Assembly (NCBI GenBank): GCA_964408945.1
Contig: CAYPBJ010000023.1
Span: forward strand, 1-33,999
DNA length: 33,999 bases
Reading direction: 5' to 3'
DNA from: VMCP01 sp964408945
Lineage (GTDB): Bacteria > Bacteroidota > Bacteroidia > NS11-12g > UBA955
Positions 1-6,822 of the stretch are shown here, one piece after another. Below the pieces are notes generated by a model. It saw nothing but the letters and a program-made list of their open reading frames with translations, was not told the DNA's origin and did not search any database. The translations under genes and the position numbers were made by a program. Every line of letters begins with the position of its first letter. Position 1 is the first letter of the stretch.

Positions 1-54
1 TAGAGCATCTGACTACGGATCAGAAGGTTTGGGGTTCGAATCCCTACGCGTGCA
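1..54 (+). tRNA. tRNA-Arg (anticodon ACG), 5' end cut off by the window edge
   Basis: The visible part covers the end of the D arm, the anticodon arm, the T arm and the 3' acceptor strand. The anticodon stem tctga/tcaga (positions 9-25) closes a seven-base loop ctacgga, giving anticodon ACG, which decodes arginine CGN codons. The T arm is tgggg-ttcgaat-cccta (30-46). The acceptor 3' strand is cgcgtgc (47-53) with discriminator a at 54, and CCA is not clearly encoded. The 5' acceptor strand and most of the D arm lie before the window. Confidence 0.93.
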
Positions 55-63
55 CCCCCAAAA

Positions 64-88
64 GCCACTTTTAAAGGTGGCTTTTTTT
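64..88 (+). terminator. Rho-independent terminator after tRNA-Arg
   Basis: An inverted repeat gccactttt/aaaggtggc with a one-base loop is followed by seven or more T residues (about 82-88). It sits 10 bases after the tRNA, as expected for a tRNA transcript terminator. Its A-rich left side is weak, so action on the opposite strand (for the DUF2071 gene ending at 124) is possible but less clear. Confidence 0.8.
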
Positions 89-123
89 ATGCTCCTGTTT
101 GCACAGCCAGCAATTCTTGGTTT

Positions 124-846
124 TCATAATTCAACCCTCTTTCGCTTCCAATCTACGCTGATATTTGAACCTTCCGCAATGATAACCGATTCGGGAGTTT
201 GATGGCTCAATGCACCGAAGTCCGGTCCATACATCTGTGTAAAATCACATTGCACCGAAGCATCTGTAACATTATTGACCCTCCACCTAGGGTGATTAAT
301 TCTGTATTCTTGGGACACTGAATCCGATATTTTTGTATAGCCGTAATAATGCTCAAAGATGAATTCCTCTAAACTGCCTCGAAGCATTTCATGTGATCCT
401 ATACTGGCCTTAACTTTGATATTATTCCAGACATCATTTACCTTCCAATCGTATTGTATGGATCTAATTTCAGCCCCCAAATCAATTCGGTGTCGTGTTG
501 GAATCGCGATGTAATGCTCCTTGTATAATTTGTTTGCTAGCCATGCAACCGGCTTATATGGAACAGTTTCATTGATAAAAACTACACCCCTGCGGTATGT
601 GTCACCTACTTTCCGTTTGACATAAAATCTCAAATTCACCTCTTCAAAGGTGCCCATCAAAGGAATGGGGATATTGAAAATCCGACTCCGTTTGAACATA
701 AAACCCACCAAACTAACATATGTCTTTCCATTGTAATAATCCAACTCCAAGCCAGCAGGCAAATAAGGCATCAGAATTAATGGGTCAATGCCGTAATTAG
801 CCATAATAAGATTTTCCCAACGCGCCCTCAAGAAAGTAATTGCCAT
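124..846 (-). CDS. DUF2071 (YqjF-like) family protein
   Basis: This 240-residue protein matches the DUF2071/YqjF family by its N-terminal pattern: FLRARWENLIMANY followed by P-YLPAGLELD and a G-TYVSLVGF segment (residues 5-50). Mid-protein RFYVKRK and a late DWKRKR end are also typical. The family's biochemical role is not established. The fold is related to acetoacetate decarboxylase-like barrels, so a small-molecule enzyme or binding role is only inference. There is no signal peptide, so it is cytoplasmic. It lies 55 bases downstream of the polysaccharide operon on the same strand and could be read through from it, but it is a housekeeping-type gene and is more probably independent. ATG start at 846. 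Confidence 0.8.
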   Translation of the reverse strand: MAITFLRARWENLIMANYGIDPLILMPYLPAGLELDYYNGKTYVSLVGFMFKRSRIFNIPIPLMGTFEEVNLRFYVKRKVGDTYRRGVVFINETVPYKPVAWLANKLYKEHYIAIPTRHRIDLGAEIRSIQYDWKVNDVWNNIKVKASIGSHEMLRGSLEEFIFEHYYGYTKISDSVSQEYRINHPRWRVNNVTDASVQCDFTQMYGPDFGALSHQTPESVIIAEGSNISVDWKRKRVEL

Positions 847-901
847 AAATCAAAATAACAAACCAATACGATGATAGATTTGTGTAGCTCTTAAATCAAA
901 A

Positions 902-1861
902 TTATTTGATCGTTAGCAATTGACTAATAAATTTCCTTTGTGGATCATTAATATCCCTTTCTACCCTTTTTACAGCGAAAAATTGCACTTCTTCCAACCT
1001 TCTAACATTAGTGTCAAATTTCTTTTTTTGAATCAGTATCTGATTGTTTCCTTTGGCACATTCTATGATTTCTTCATTCGTGAGTTTTAGACCGTTTGAC
1101 CAATTTATATAACAATAATTAAAAGGCCTTGATTTTTTTATAAACTCAAAAACCAAGGTTGGGAAGTAGACCTCTTCTCGACAGAATATTGTGATTTTTA
1201 TTGGGAATCTCATGAGGCGTAAAATTCTCTCTGTCCATAAATAAATTTTATATCTGAATGAATTTAATGAGTGTATCCCCATTGAAAAAATGAACGGCAA
1301 ATCCCATAAATTCCGAGAATTTACTCGCTCAAGCAATTTCACAATTAGCTCTCTACTGTAAAATGACCCCTCAATCTGACTTCCAAGAACCTTAGTGATT
1401 TTATACTTTTTAGCTAAAATAACACTCGAAAAATCTCGAGAAAAATGATCTATTTGTTGATACACTGGATTATTTTTTCCTTTGTTGATTCTATCAAAAC
1501 CCGCGTCAAATCCATCCACCCAAAAATCAAGCCCTTTCCTAACAAACATATCATTTGAGGCATGCAAACAACAATGTGTAAATTCAATTTTCGCATTTAA
1601 CGCATATTCAAAATTGCTTAAATGTATTTTAATCAAAGACCCATCGCCCCATCCACTATAAAATCTTACTGTATTAATATAAACCGAACTGAAATTCTGA
1701 ATTAAAGACCTTAAATTTTCTACATCTGCATCAATCATCTGCCTAGATAAATGCAGAATTATATTTGAGTTAGGATTAAATAACAAAAAGTTATTTAACT
1801 GATCGACAATAACATCGGGCTTTTCGTGAACGGGAATACTAAATAATAATTTTACATTCAT
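902..1861 (-). CDS. Glycosyltransferase-like protein (core-2/I-branching type, tentative)
   Basis: This is a 319-residue soluble protein without signal peptide. The N-terminus (KLLFSIPVHEKPDVIVDQL) and the later patterns NIILHLS (about 34-40) and HASNDMFVRKGL (about 100-111) resemble bacterial proteins related to the GT14 core-2/I-branching glycosyltransferases, which read 'fxIpvHe... N...HlS... lSxxDlpl'. The D of SNDM would be the nucleotide-sugar or acceptor-site acidic residue. It is the last gene of the 902-4556 operon; its ATG overlaps the TAA stop of the nucleotidyltransferase by one base, which implies coupled translation. Its likely job is transfer of a sugar or an activated group onto a surface glycan. 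The family assignment rests on short motifs only, and the region is AT-rich compared with the sugar operon further on. Confidence 0.5.
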   Translation of the reverse strand: MNVKLLFSIPVHEKPDVIVDQLNNFLLFNPNSNIILHLSRQMIDADVENLRSLIQNFSSVYINTVRFYSGWGDGSLIKIHLSNFEYALNAKIEFTHCCLHASNDMFVRKGLDFWVDGFDAGFDRINKGKNNPVYQQIDHFSRDFSSVILAKKYKITKVLGSQIEGSFYSRELIVKLLERVNSRNLWDLPFIFSMGIHSLNSFRYKIYLWTERILRLMRFPIKITIFCREEVYFPTLVFEFIKKSRPFNYCYINWSNGLKLTNEEIIECAKGNNQILIQKKKFDTNVRRLEEVQFFAVKRVERDINDPQRKFISQLLTIK

Positions 1862-2577
1862 TAAGGATTGAATAATTTTAATTCGTCAGGTGTACCTAAA
1901 ATGAAATTTCGGTCAACCTGGTGTAGAATGAATTGCTTACCGTTTTGTATTAAATAGTTATACAACGGTGCTACATAAAACTCGCCTCTAATTTTCAAAT
2001 TATTGAATACGGCATGCTCAAATGCTTCTGTATAATCTCTTGGCTTTGAAAAGTGATAGAATCCGTTTAATGCAAAATTCGATATTACTACCTTTTCTGC
2101 TGTTTCAATTATAAAACCAGAATTATCATCCAATTTTGCATAGCTAAATCTATCTTCATTTGAGTTAAAACCGCAAACAACTCCATCAAATGAATGATTA
2201 TCTAAGACACGCGATAAATCACTTGAATAAAATGCGGTATCAGCATTAAATATTACCAAACCTAAATTGAAATCCCATAGGTCTTTGGAAATATATACTG
2301 TCTCTGCCTGACCTCTAGTAACTGTTTTTACCTTGTGAATATGTAGTTGAAAGTTCCGATTATCATACTTCTTTTTTAAAAATTCATCAAGTTCAAATTC
2401 ATCGCAATGAGTTTCCAAAACAATACAAATCAAATTTGTACATAATTCTAACGGCAAAGAATCAATACTCCATTCCAACAGAGTCTTACCATGACTTTCA
2501 ACCAATGGCTTTGGCACAATAAAACCTTGATCTATGAAACGTTGACCCCTGCCGGCCATTGGAATCACAAAATTCAT
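1861..2577 (-). CDS. Nucleotidyltransferase (NTP_transferase family, sugar-/cytidylyl-type)
   Basis: This 238-residue GT-A-fold nucleotidyltransferase has the signature PMAGRGQRF (residues 6-14), a variant of GxGxRF that binds the NTP phosphates. The lysine motif PKPL follows at about 22-25, and the metal-binding aspartate is in FNADTAF (about 110). Such enzymes make NDP- or CDP-activated sugars or alcohols from a phosphorylated substrate and NTP. The length fits single-domain members without an acyltransferase tail. It starts four bases after the HAD gene stop and overlaps the next gene by one base. The presence of a kinase and phosphatase in the same operon suggests that it activates a phosphorylated small molecule for polysaccharide decoration. 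The exact substrate cannot be read from the sequence. Confidence 0.83.
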   Translation of the reverse strand: MNFVIPMAGRGQRFIDQGFIVPKPLVESHGKTLLEWSIDSLPLELCTNLICIVLETHCDEFELDEFLKKKYDNRNFQLHIHKVKTVTRGQAETVYISKDLWDFNLGLVIFNADTAFYSSDLSRVLDNHSFDGVVCGFNSNEDRFSYAKLDDNSGFIIETAEKVVISNFALNGFYHFSKPRDYTEAFEHAVFNNLKIRGEFYVAPLYNYLIQNGKQFILHQVDRNFILGTPDELKLFNP

Positions 2578-2581
2578 AAAT

Positions 2582-2956
2582 CTATTTCGATTTTTCTTTA
2601 GACTTGGGTAAATCTGTATATGTTCCAGGGAATTCTACCCAATCAGAAAACCTAAACCCATTATCGTCTATATAGATGTCAGCCCACGGCTTTCCAAAAT
2701 AAATCTCATCGTATGGAATCTCATATTTATTAAGCCAATCAAGTGTTACAGCACTGATTCTTGCCATAACCTTTCCCAAATTGCCATCACACGTTTTCAT
2801 GTGTCTCGCAGTTTGAATTATTATATAACAACCCTCAGACTTTAACTTTTTAATTTTTTCAATTGCCCCTGACCTTGGAAGCAAATCTTCGTATGTTTGT
2901 CCTTCTTTCTTAAGTTCACAAATTACACCGTCTAAATCTAAACAAATTCTATACAT
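2582..2956 (-). CDS. Small HAD-superfamily phosphatase of capsule-biosynthesis type
   Basis: This compact 124-residue HAD protein has the nucleophile motif DLDGVI (D7 and D9, both catalytic aspartates present), a threonine in IIIQTARH (about 46-53) that fits motif II, and the late GKPWADIYIDDNGF segment. That last segment supplies the motif III lysine and the motif IV aspartate pair. Small capless HADs of this kind occur in capsule and LPS loci, where they dephosphorylate sugar or alditol phosphates. The ATG overlaps the end of the kinase gene by eight bases, so the two are translationally coupled. Cytoplasmic. Substrate unknown. Confidence 0.78.
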   Translation of the reverse strand: MYRICLDLDGVICELKKEGQTYEDLLPRSGAIEKIKKLKSEGCYIIIQTARHMKTCDGNLGKVMARISAVTLDWLNKYEIPYDEIYFGKPWADIYIDDNGFRFSDWVEFPGTYTDLPKSKEKSK

Positions 2957-4556
2957 ATCTTTTAATTGCGTAATTTAAATAGTAAGTCCCCTGGGCAAAC
3001 ATAATCTTTTGTCGCTTTTGATTGTCGGAGTGCAGGGGAGTCATAGATAAGAAAAGTAAGCCCATTAGCAAATACACATCATTCAAATTTACGTTTAAAT
3101 CTTGAATTAATTGCTCACATTCAAATTTGAGATCTTGGGAATTTTGTCTCAAAGGAAATTTGAAATCAATTACATTTTCATTTATTCGAAGTTCAAATAA
3201 ATTATTTACCATATAGTCATAGTTTCCAACAGCAGAATGCAATAACTTAGCGAGGTCATATCGAACATCGCCAAAAATAGATGGGACATCTTCTGATATA
3301 GACCCTCGAGGGTCTATAAATCTAATTGTTTCACTAAAAATGTCATAAAGTATATTATTAAAACAGAGATCTCCATGCATAATAAATTGAAATTCTGATT
3401 GGTACATTTTAACTAATCTTTCTCTAACCAATTCAGAGAGTAAACTAAAACTTTGACATTTCAAGCCGTTTATCTCAAACTCTCTAAACTGCTTGAAATC
3501 TGATTCCTTTAAAAATTCCGAAAGCCTATTAACCGATTTATCATAAGTGAATCTTAAAAATAAATCACTAGAAATAGCATTCTTAAACAAGCTATTTCTG
3601 ACAATATAATGCTTTATTAATTCAAATATTCTTTTCCATTGAAATCCTTCAATACTCCTATACAATTGATATTCGCTTAAATTTGGATAACCATAATACT
3701 CCATTGAGACAGATGGCTTATTCCTATCGACATAGAAAATTCTCGGAAAAAACACCTGTAATTCAATGGGTAAATTTTTTGTATAATCTATTTCATTTAG
3801 AAATTTTGACCTGTTATCACTTTCTTTTGTTAACAAACCACTTTCCGGATTAAATAGAAGTCGATTAAAACTTCTAGAGGACAAAATCTTTTTTCGAATA
3901 CTGGGATAATTTTCTTCGTGTCCGGTATCTAGCCAATCTGAATACTTGAAAATTAATCGACGGTTAATATGCAACCACTCCGCAAGTTTTAATAAATCTT
4001 GCTTATTACTTAATAAAGAAGTCCCCTTTTGTAAATCAAGTTTATTCGCCCGGATAATTCCTTGGAAGGGGTTAACTTCTAAATTTCCGGTATCAAATTT
4101 ACTTTTGAATATAGTTTTACCGTCTATAATTTTTACACCAGAATACGAATTATGGGAAAACGTTTCATTACCAATTAGAGCTGAATTTTCTTGAACTAAT
4201 TCTATAGGAATACTTGTTACTACATTAATAATGATATCTTCTTCAGTAATTAATTCACACGCTTTATCAATAGTTTCATTTATTCCGACAGTTTTATCTA
4301 TAACTAAAAACTCAATGTGTTCTTTATAAAATGATAACTCTTGCGAAAAAGATTTCTCTTTGCCAGATTCTATAGCAATATAAATTTTAAACTCGCCATG
4401 TATGTAAAAATCGAGAACCAAAGAAATGCTTGATCTACTTATCACAGGCACAAAGGCTGGATTGTTATGATAAAATGAATAACTTCTGAATTTATTTCCT
4501 AAATCACCAATTGCAGGCAATAATACTGCAGAAGTTTTTTGTTCAAGTTTTAACAT
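2949..4556 (-). CDS. Two-domain protein: nucleotidyltransferase-like N-terminus plus aminoglycoside/choline-kinase-like (APH) C-terminus
   Basis: This is a 535-residue protein when started at the ATG at 4556; an in-frame TTG two codons earlier is less likely. The C-terminal half carries the APH/choline-kinase catalytic motif HGDLCFNNIL (about residue 393), with the H-G-D and N residues intact, and the metal-binding IDPRG at about 415. It should phosphorylate a small hydroxyl compound with ATP. The N-terminal 190 residues read like a GT-A nucleotidyltransferase. A PAFVPVISR segment sits where PKALLPV would be, and FQGIIRANKL follows later, but the glycine-rich GxGxR loop is missing, so this half is probably degenerate or uses another substrate. 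The middle section, including DWLDTGHEENY and FNRLLF, is typical of capsule-locus proteins with this fusion. It is the first gene of the four-gene operon. Confidence 0.68.
   Translation of the reverse strand: MLKLEQKTSAVLLPAIGDLGNKFRSYSFYHNNPAFVPVISRSSISLVLDFYIHGEFKIYIAIESGKEKSFSQELSFYKEHIEFLVIDKTVGINETIDKACELITEEDIIINVVTSIPIELVQENSALIGNETFSHNSYSGVKIIDGKTIFKSKFDTGNLEVNPFQGIIRANKLDLQKGTSLLSNKQDLLKLAEWLHINRRLIFKYSDWLDTGHEENYPSIRKKILSSRSFNRLLFNPESGLLTKESDNRSKFLNEIDYTKNLPIELQVFFPRIFYVDRNKPSVSMEYYGYPNLSEYQLYRSIEGFQWKRIFELIKHYIVRNSLFKNAISSDLFLRFTYDKSVNRLSEFLKESDFKQFREFEINGLKCQSFSLLSELVRERLVKMYQSEFQFIMHGDLCFNNILYDIFSETIRFIDPRGSISEDVPSIFGDVRYDLAKLLHSAVGNYDYMVNNLFELRINENVIDFKFPLRQNSQDLKFECEQLIQDLNVNLNDVYLLMGLLFLSMTPLHSDNQKRQKIMFAQGTYYLNYAIKRYV
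3297..3318. repeat. Perfect 22-bp palindrome inside the kinase gene
   Basis: A self-complementary sequence without a spacer is centred on CTCGAG (3305-3310), with arms reading TATAGACCCTC outward to both sides. It lies exactly over the codons for the catalytic IDPRGS motif. Coding constraint explains only part of it. No function can be assigned. Confidence 0.85.
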
Positions 4557-4603
4557 CTTCAAATATAATATTAAGACTTTTCTCTTTCGTGTGTAACTGA
4601 ATA

Positions 4604-4636
4604 TTTGCTTTTTTCAATCTCATTGAACTATATTGC
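4604..4636 (+). promoter_or_regulatory. Probable Bacteroidota promoter of the 4642 operon
   Basis: A TTTG box (4604-4607) lies 21 bases before TATATTG (4629-4635), which approximates the TAnnTTTG -7 element, and the ATG follows six bases later. The spacing suits the Bacteroidota primary sigma factor, but the -7 element is imperfect. It sits in the 85-base divergent region shared with the minus-strand kinase operon. Confidence 0.4.
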
Positions 4637-4641
4637 CCCCT

Positions 4642-5154
4642 ATGAAATTAAAGTTTTTGAGCATTGCCCTCGCAGCAATCACTTTGTTCTCTGCTTGTAA
4701 TAGCTCAGATCAAGCCACTGAAATTACAGTATCAGATACTTTCACACTCGAAGGGCCTTTGTTTGAAGGATCTAATCCTGCGCAATTGGTTTACCCAGTA
4801 GACATTAAAACTCTGCTTGGTGACAAATACCACGAAGGTGTGAAAATCACCGATGCAACCCTTGCTTCTGCTACCATCTCTGCCCTTGATTCCAACTCTC
4901 TGAGCGGAATTACATCCATGGTTTTGAGCGTCGCTTCCGATAACCCAGAATTAAAAATGCTCGAATTGGGTGTTATTAATCCTATCAAAGAAGGTAGTAC
5001 CAATGCAGTTTTAAATCCCTCAGCCGAAGCAAACGCCGGTAAATACTTTCAAGAAAAACAATATTACATCATCTTAGATGTGGCACTTGCTCAAGATTTA
5101 GATGATAATTTAGCTCTCAAGGGGGACATAAAATTCAACTTAAAACACAATTAA
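4642..5154 (+). CDS. Hypothetical lipoprotein
   Basis: This 170-residue protein is started at the ATG at 4642; an in-frame TTG at 4633 lacks support. The lipoprotein signal peptide is clear: a hydrophobic stretch followed by lipobox LFSAC, with Cys19 as the lipidated residue. The mature part begins NSSDQATEITVSD and has alternating hydrophobic residues consistent with a beta-sandwich. No family is recognised. It is the first gene of a plus-strand envelope operon and ends eight bases before the DUF2147 gene. It is probably anchored in the periplasm or outer membrane. Confidence 0.8.
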   Translation: MKLKFLSIALAAITLFSACNSSDQATEITVSDTFTLEGPLFEGSNPAQLVYPVDIKTLLGDKYHEGVKITDATLASATISALDSNSLSGITSMVLSVASDNPELKMLELGVINPIKEGSTNAVLNPSAEANAGKYFQEKQYYIILDVALAQDLDDNLALKGDIKFNLKHN

Positions 5155-5162
5155 TTTAACCC

Positions 5163-5627
5163 ATGAAAAAAATATTATTCATCGCATTTGCCGCTTTCTT
5201 CGGCACCATCCTTAGTTCTTTTGTTAATCAAGATGCCGCTGGAGACAGATTAATTGGCGTTTGGGAACCTTCCAATGGACGTGCTCGAGTGAAAGTAGAA
5301 AAAATTGGAGCCAAATACTACGGTAAAATTGTTTGGCTAAAAGAGGCCGTTGACCCTGTTACTAAACAACCCAAAACCGATAAAAATAACCCTGATCCAA
5401 ACCTTCAAAACGTTCCCTTAAAAGGATACCGTATGTTGAAAGACTTCGTATATGCGGGTAAAGATGAATGGACCGAAGGAACCATTTACGATCCTTTGAA
5501 TGGTAGCACCTACAGTTGTACTATTAAAATGACCGATAAAAACACGCTAGAAATCAGAGGGTATATCGGAGTTTCGGCGTTGGGGCGTACCGATATCTGG
5601 AAACGTTTAGAAGTCAAGAAAAAGTAA
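5163..5627 (+). CDS. DUF2147 family exported protein
   Basis: This is a 154-residue protein with an N-terminal signal peptide (about residues 1-20, MKKILFIAFAAFFGTILSSF). The DUF2147 pattern follows: LIGVWEP, then a KVEK-G-KYYGKIVWL strand pair, a conserved DPVTKQPKTD-NNPDPNLQNVPLKGYRML loop region, and the end GTIYDPLNGSTYSC with a GRTDIWKR tail. The family forms a small lipocalin-like barrel of unknown function in the periplasm. It is sandwiched between a lipoprotein and an outer-membrane barrel gene with gaps of eight and three bases, so co-transcription is near certain. Confidence 0.88.
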   Translation: MKKILFIAFAAFFGTILSSFVNQDAAGDRLIGVWEPSNGRARVKVEKIGAKYYGKIVWLKEAVDPVTKQPKTDKNNPDPNLQNVPLKGYRMLKDFVYAGKDEWTEGTIYDPLNGSTYSCTIKMTDKNTLEIRGYIGVSALGRTDIWKRLEVKKK

Positions 5628-5630
5628 TCC

Positions 5631-6770
5631 ATGAAATTATTAAATCTGAACAAGCAAGCCGCAATCGCGGCTTGCTTTGCCTTTGCACTAACCAATATTG
5701 TTAAGGCGCAAACCGACACCACAAAATCCCCCGAAACAGAAACCACTGCAGCAGATGAGGACTTTTCAATGTACGACGAAGTGGGATTTGCTGATCAAGG
5801 TGCAAAAAGATATTGCTCCCCCAAAATTGAAGGCCTAAGCCCTGCAAAGTTGATCAGCCTTGGTTTCGATTTCCAAGGACCTTACAACCTAAATCTAGAC
5901 ACCTTCAATAATAACATAAATGAAGGCTGGGCAGAAAACAACAAGCAAACCATCACCAGCGGTGCTCGTTTTGCCTGCAATATTCCTGTCATATCAAAAA
6001 CCTCTGTGGTTTGGCAAATGGGGGCAAATTACTGGGAAAGTGGATACCAAATGATGCAACAAGGCCCTCTTGCCGTTGGTTATGTGGAGAATCCCATGTT
6101 AAAATCCCTTTATACAAACGGCTTGAGAACCATGGGGATTAACACTACCCTATTCAAACCTTTGAATGATAAGAATTTTTTATTGTTCCAAGGGTCTGCA
6201 GATATGAGCGGTGACTACAATTGGAAGTTGATGCCCGCCAGGTACATGAAATACTCTGCGGCCTTGATTTACGGTAAGCGTCCCTCGGAAAGAAAACAAT
6301 GGGGAGTTGGACTTGCGCGCACATACCGCGCAGGCGAATTGAACTACATTCCCATCATTTTCTTCAATCACACCGATGCCGCCAATAAATGGGGATCAGA
6401 AGTACTTTTTCCTGCACGCGCACACGTAAGAAGAACCATCAATTCACGCAACATGCTTTTTGCAGGTTATGAATTGGAAGGACAATCTTACCGCTTATAC
6501 CGTATGGAAAACATCCGAAATCAAGACTTAGAAATTCGCCGCGCCGAGATACGTTTGAGAGCCGTTTACGAGTTCTCTTTGAAAGATTTCATTTGGATGT
6601 CGGTTCAAGCCGGATACCGAATCAATTACCGTTACGATGTTGATAGATTGACCAACGGTAAAGAGATTTATAGAGCTTTCGGGTTGTTATCTGACGAGCC
6701 CTACATTATGCAAAACACATTAACCAATCCATTTTACTTCAATGTGAGTGTGAACTTGGTTAGTCCTTAA
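5631..6770 (+). CDS. DUF6268-like outer-membrane beta-barrel protein
   Basis: This 379-residue protein has a signal peptide (residues 1-26, cleavage after IVKAQ) and an acidic Thr/Glu-rich linker. A series of aromatic amphipathic strands follows, and it ends YFNVSVNLVSP, as expected of an outer-membrane barrel. The overall pattern (GFDFQGPYNLNLD near 80, then tandem strands) resembles the Bacteroidota DUF6268 family. It starts three bases after the DUF2147 stop and is the last gene of the operon, before a terminator. Unusually, a strong hairpin lies inside its signal-peptide codons (see 5652-5677). Function unknown; a porin-like or structural role is inference. Confidence 0.75.
   Translation: MKLLNLNKQAAIAACFAFALTNIVKAQTDTTKSPETETTAADEDFSMYDEVGFADQGAKRYCSPKIEGLSPAKLISLGFDFQGPYNLNLDTFNNNINEGWAENNKQTITSGARFACNIPVISKTSVVWQMGANYWESGYQMMQQGPLAVGYVENPMLKSLYTNGLRTMGINTTLFKPLNDKNFLLFQGSADMSGDYNWKLMPARYMKYSAALIYGKRPSERKQWGVGLARTYRAGELNYIPIIFFNHTDAANKWGSEVLFPARAHVRRTINSRNMLFAGYELEGQSYRLYRMENIRNQDLEIRRAEIRLRAVYEFSLKDFIWMSVQAGYRINYRYDVDRLTNGKEIYRAFGLLSDEPYIMQNTLTNPFYFNVSVNLVSP
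5652..5677 (+). promoter_or_regulatory. Strong hairpin within the signal-peptide codons of the barrel gene
   Basis: An 11-bp perfect stem, AAGCAAGCCGC / GCGGCTTGCTT, encloses the four-base loop AATC and begins 21 bases after the ATG at 5631. It is followed by only three T residues including the last stem base, so it is a weak terminator candidate. An mRNA structure that dampens translation or stabilises an upstream fragment is the simplest reading. Structure is certain from the sequence; role is inferred. Confidence 0.6.
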
Positions 6771-6788
6771 TGATTAAAGAAATTCAAC

Positions 6789-6822
6789 AAAAAAGGCGAC
6801 CCAATACGGATCGCCTTTTTTT
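6789..6822. terminator. Bidirectional terminator between convergent genes
   Basis: The stem aaaaaaggcga/tcgcctttttt carries an A-run on the left and a T-run on the right, so it can stop transcription from both sides. It lies 18 bases after the barrel gene stop and abuts the stop codon of the minus-strand TPR-HTH gene (6821-6823). Confidence 0.85.

Noticed and set aside
1..124. tRNA-Arg as an attachment site for an integrated island covering 902-4556
   Set aside because: No integrase is present and I found no second copy of the tRNA 3' end in the window. AT-richness of the operon alone is not enough.
875..882. TAGATTTG as a promoter on the plus strand
   Set aside because: It matches the -7 consensus but only minus-strand genes lie within reach downstream, so it is probably chance.
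4560..4567. TATATTTG (minus strand) as promoter of the kinase operon
   Set aside because: It matches TAnnTTTG but ends only three bases before the ATG at 4556 and would place the transcript start inside the gene.
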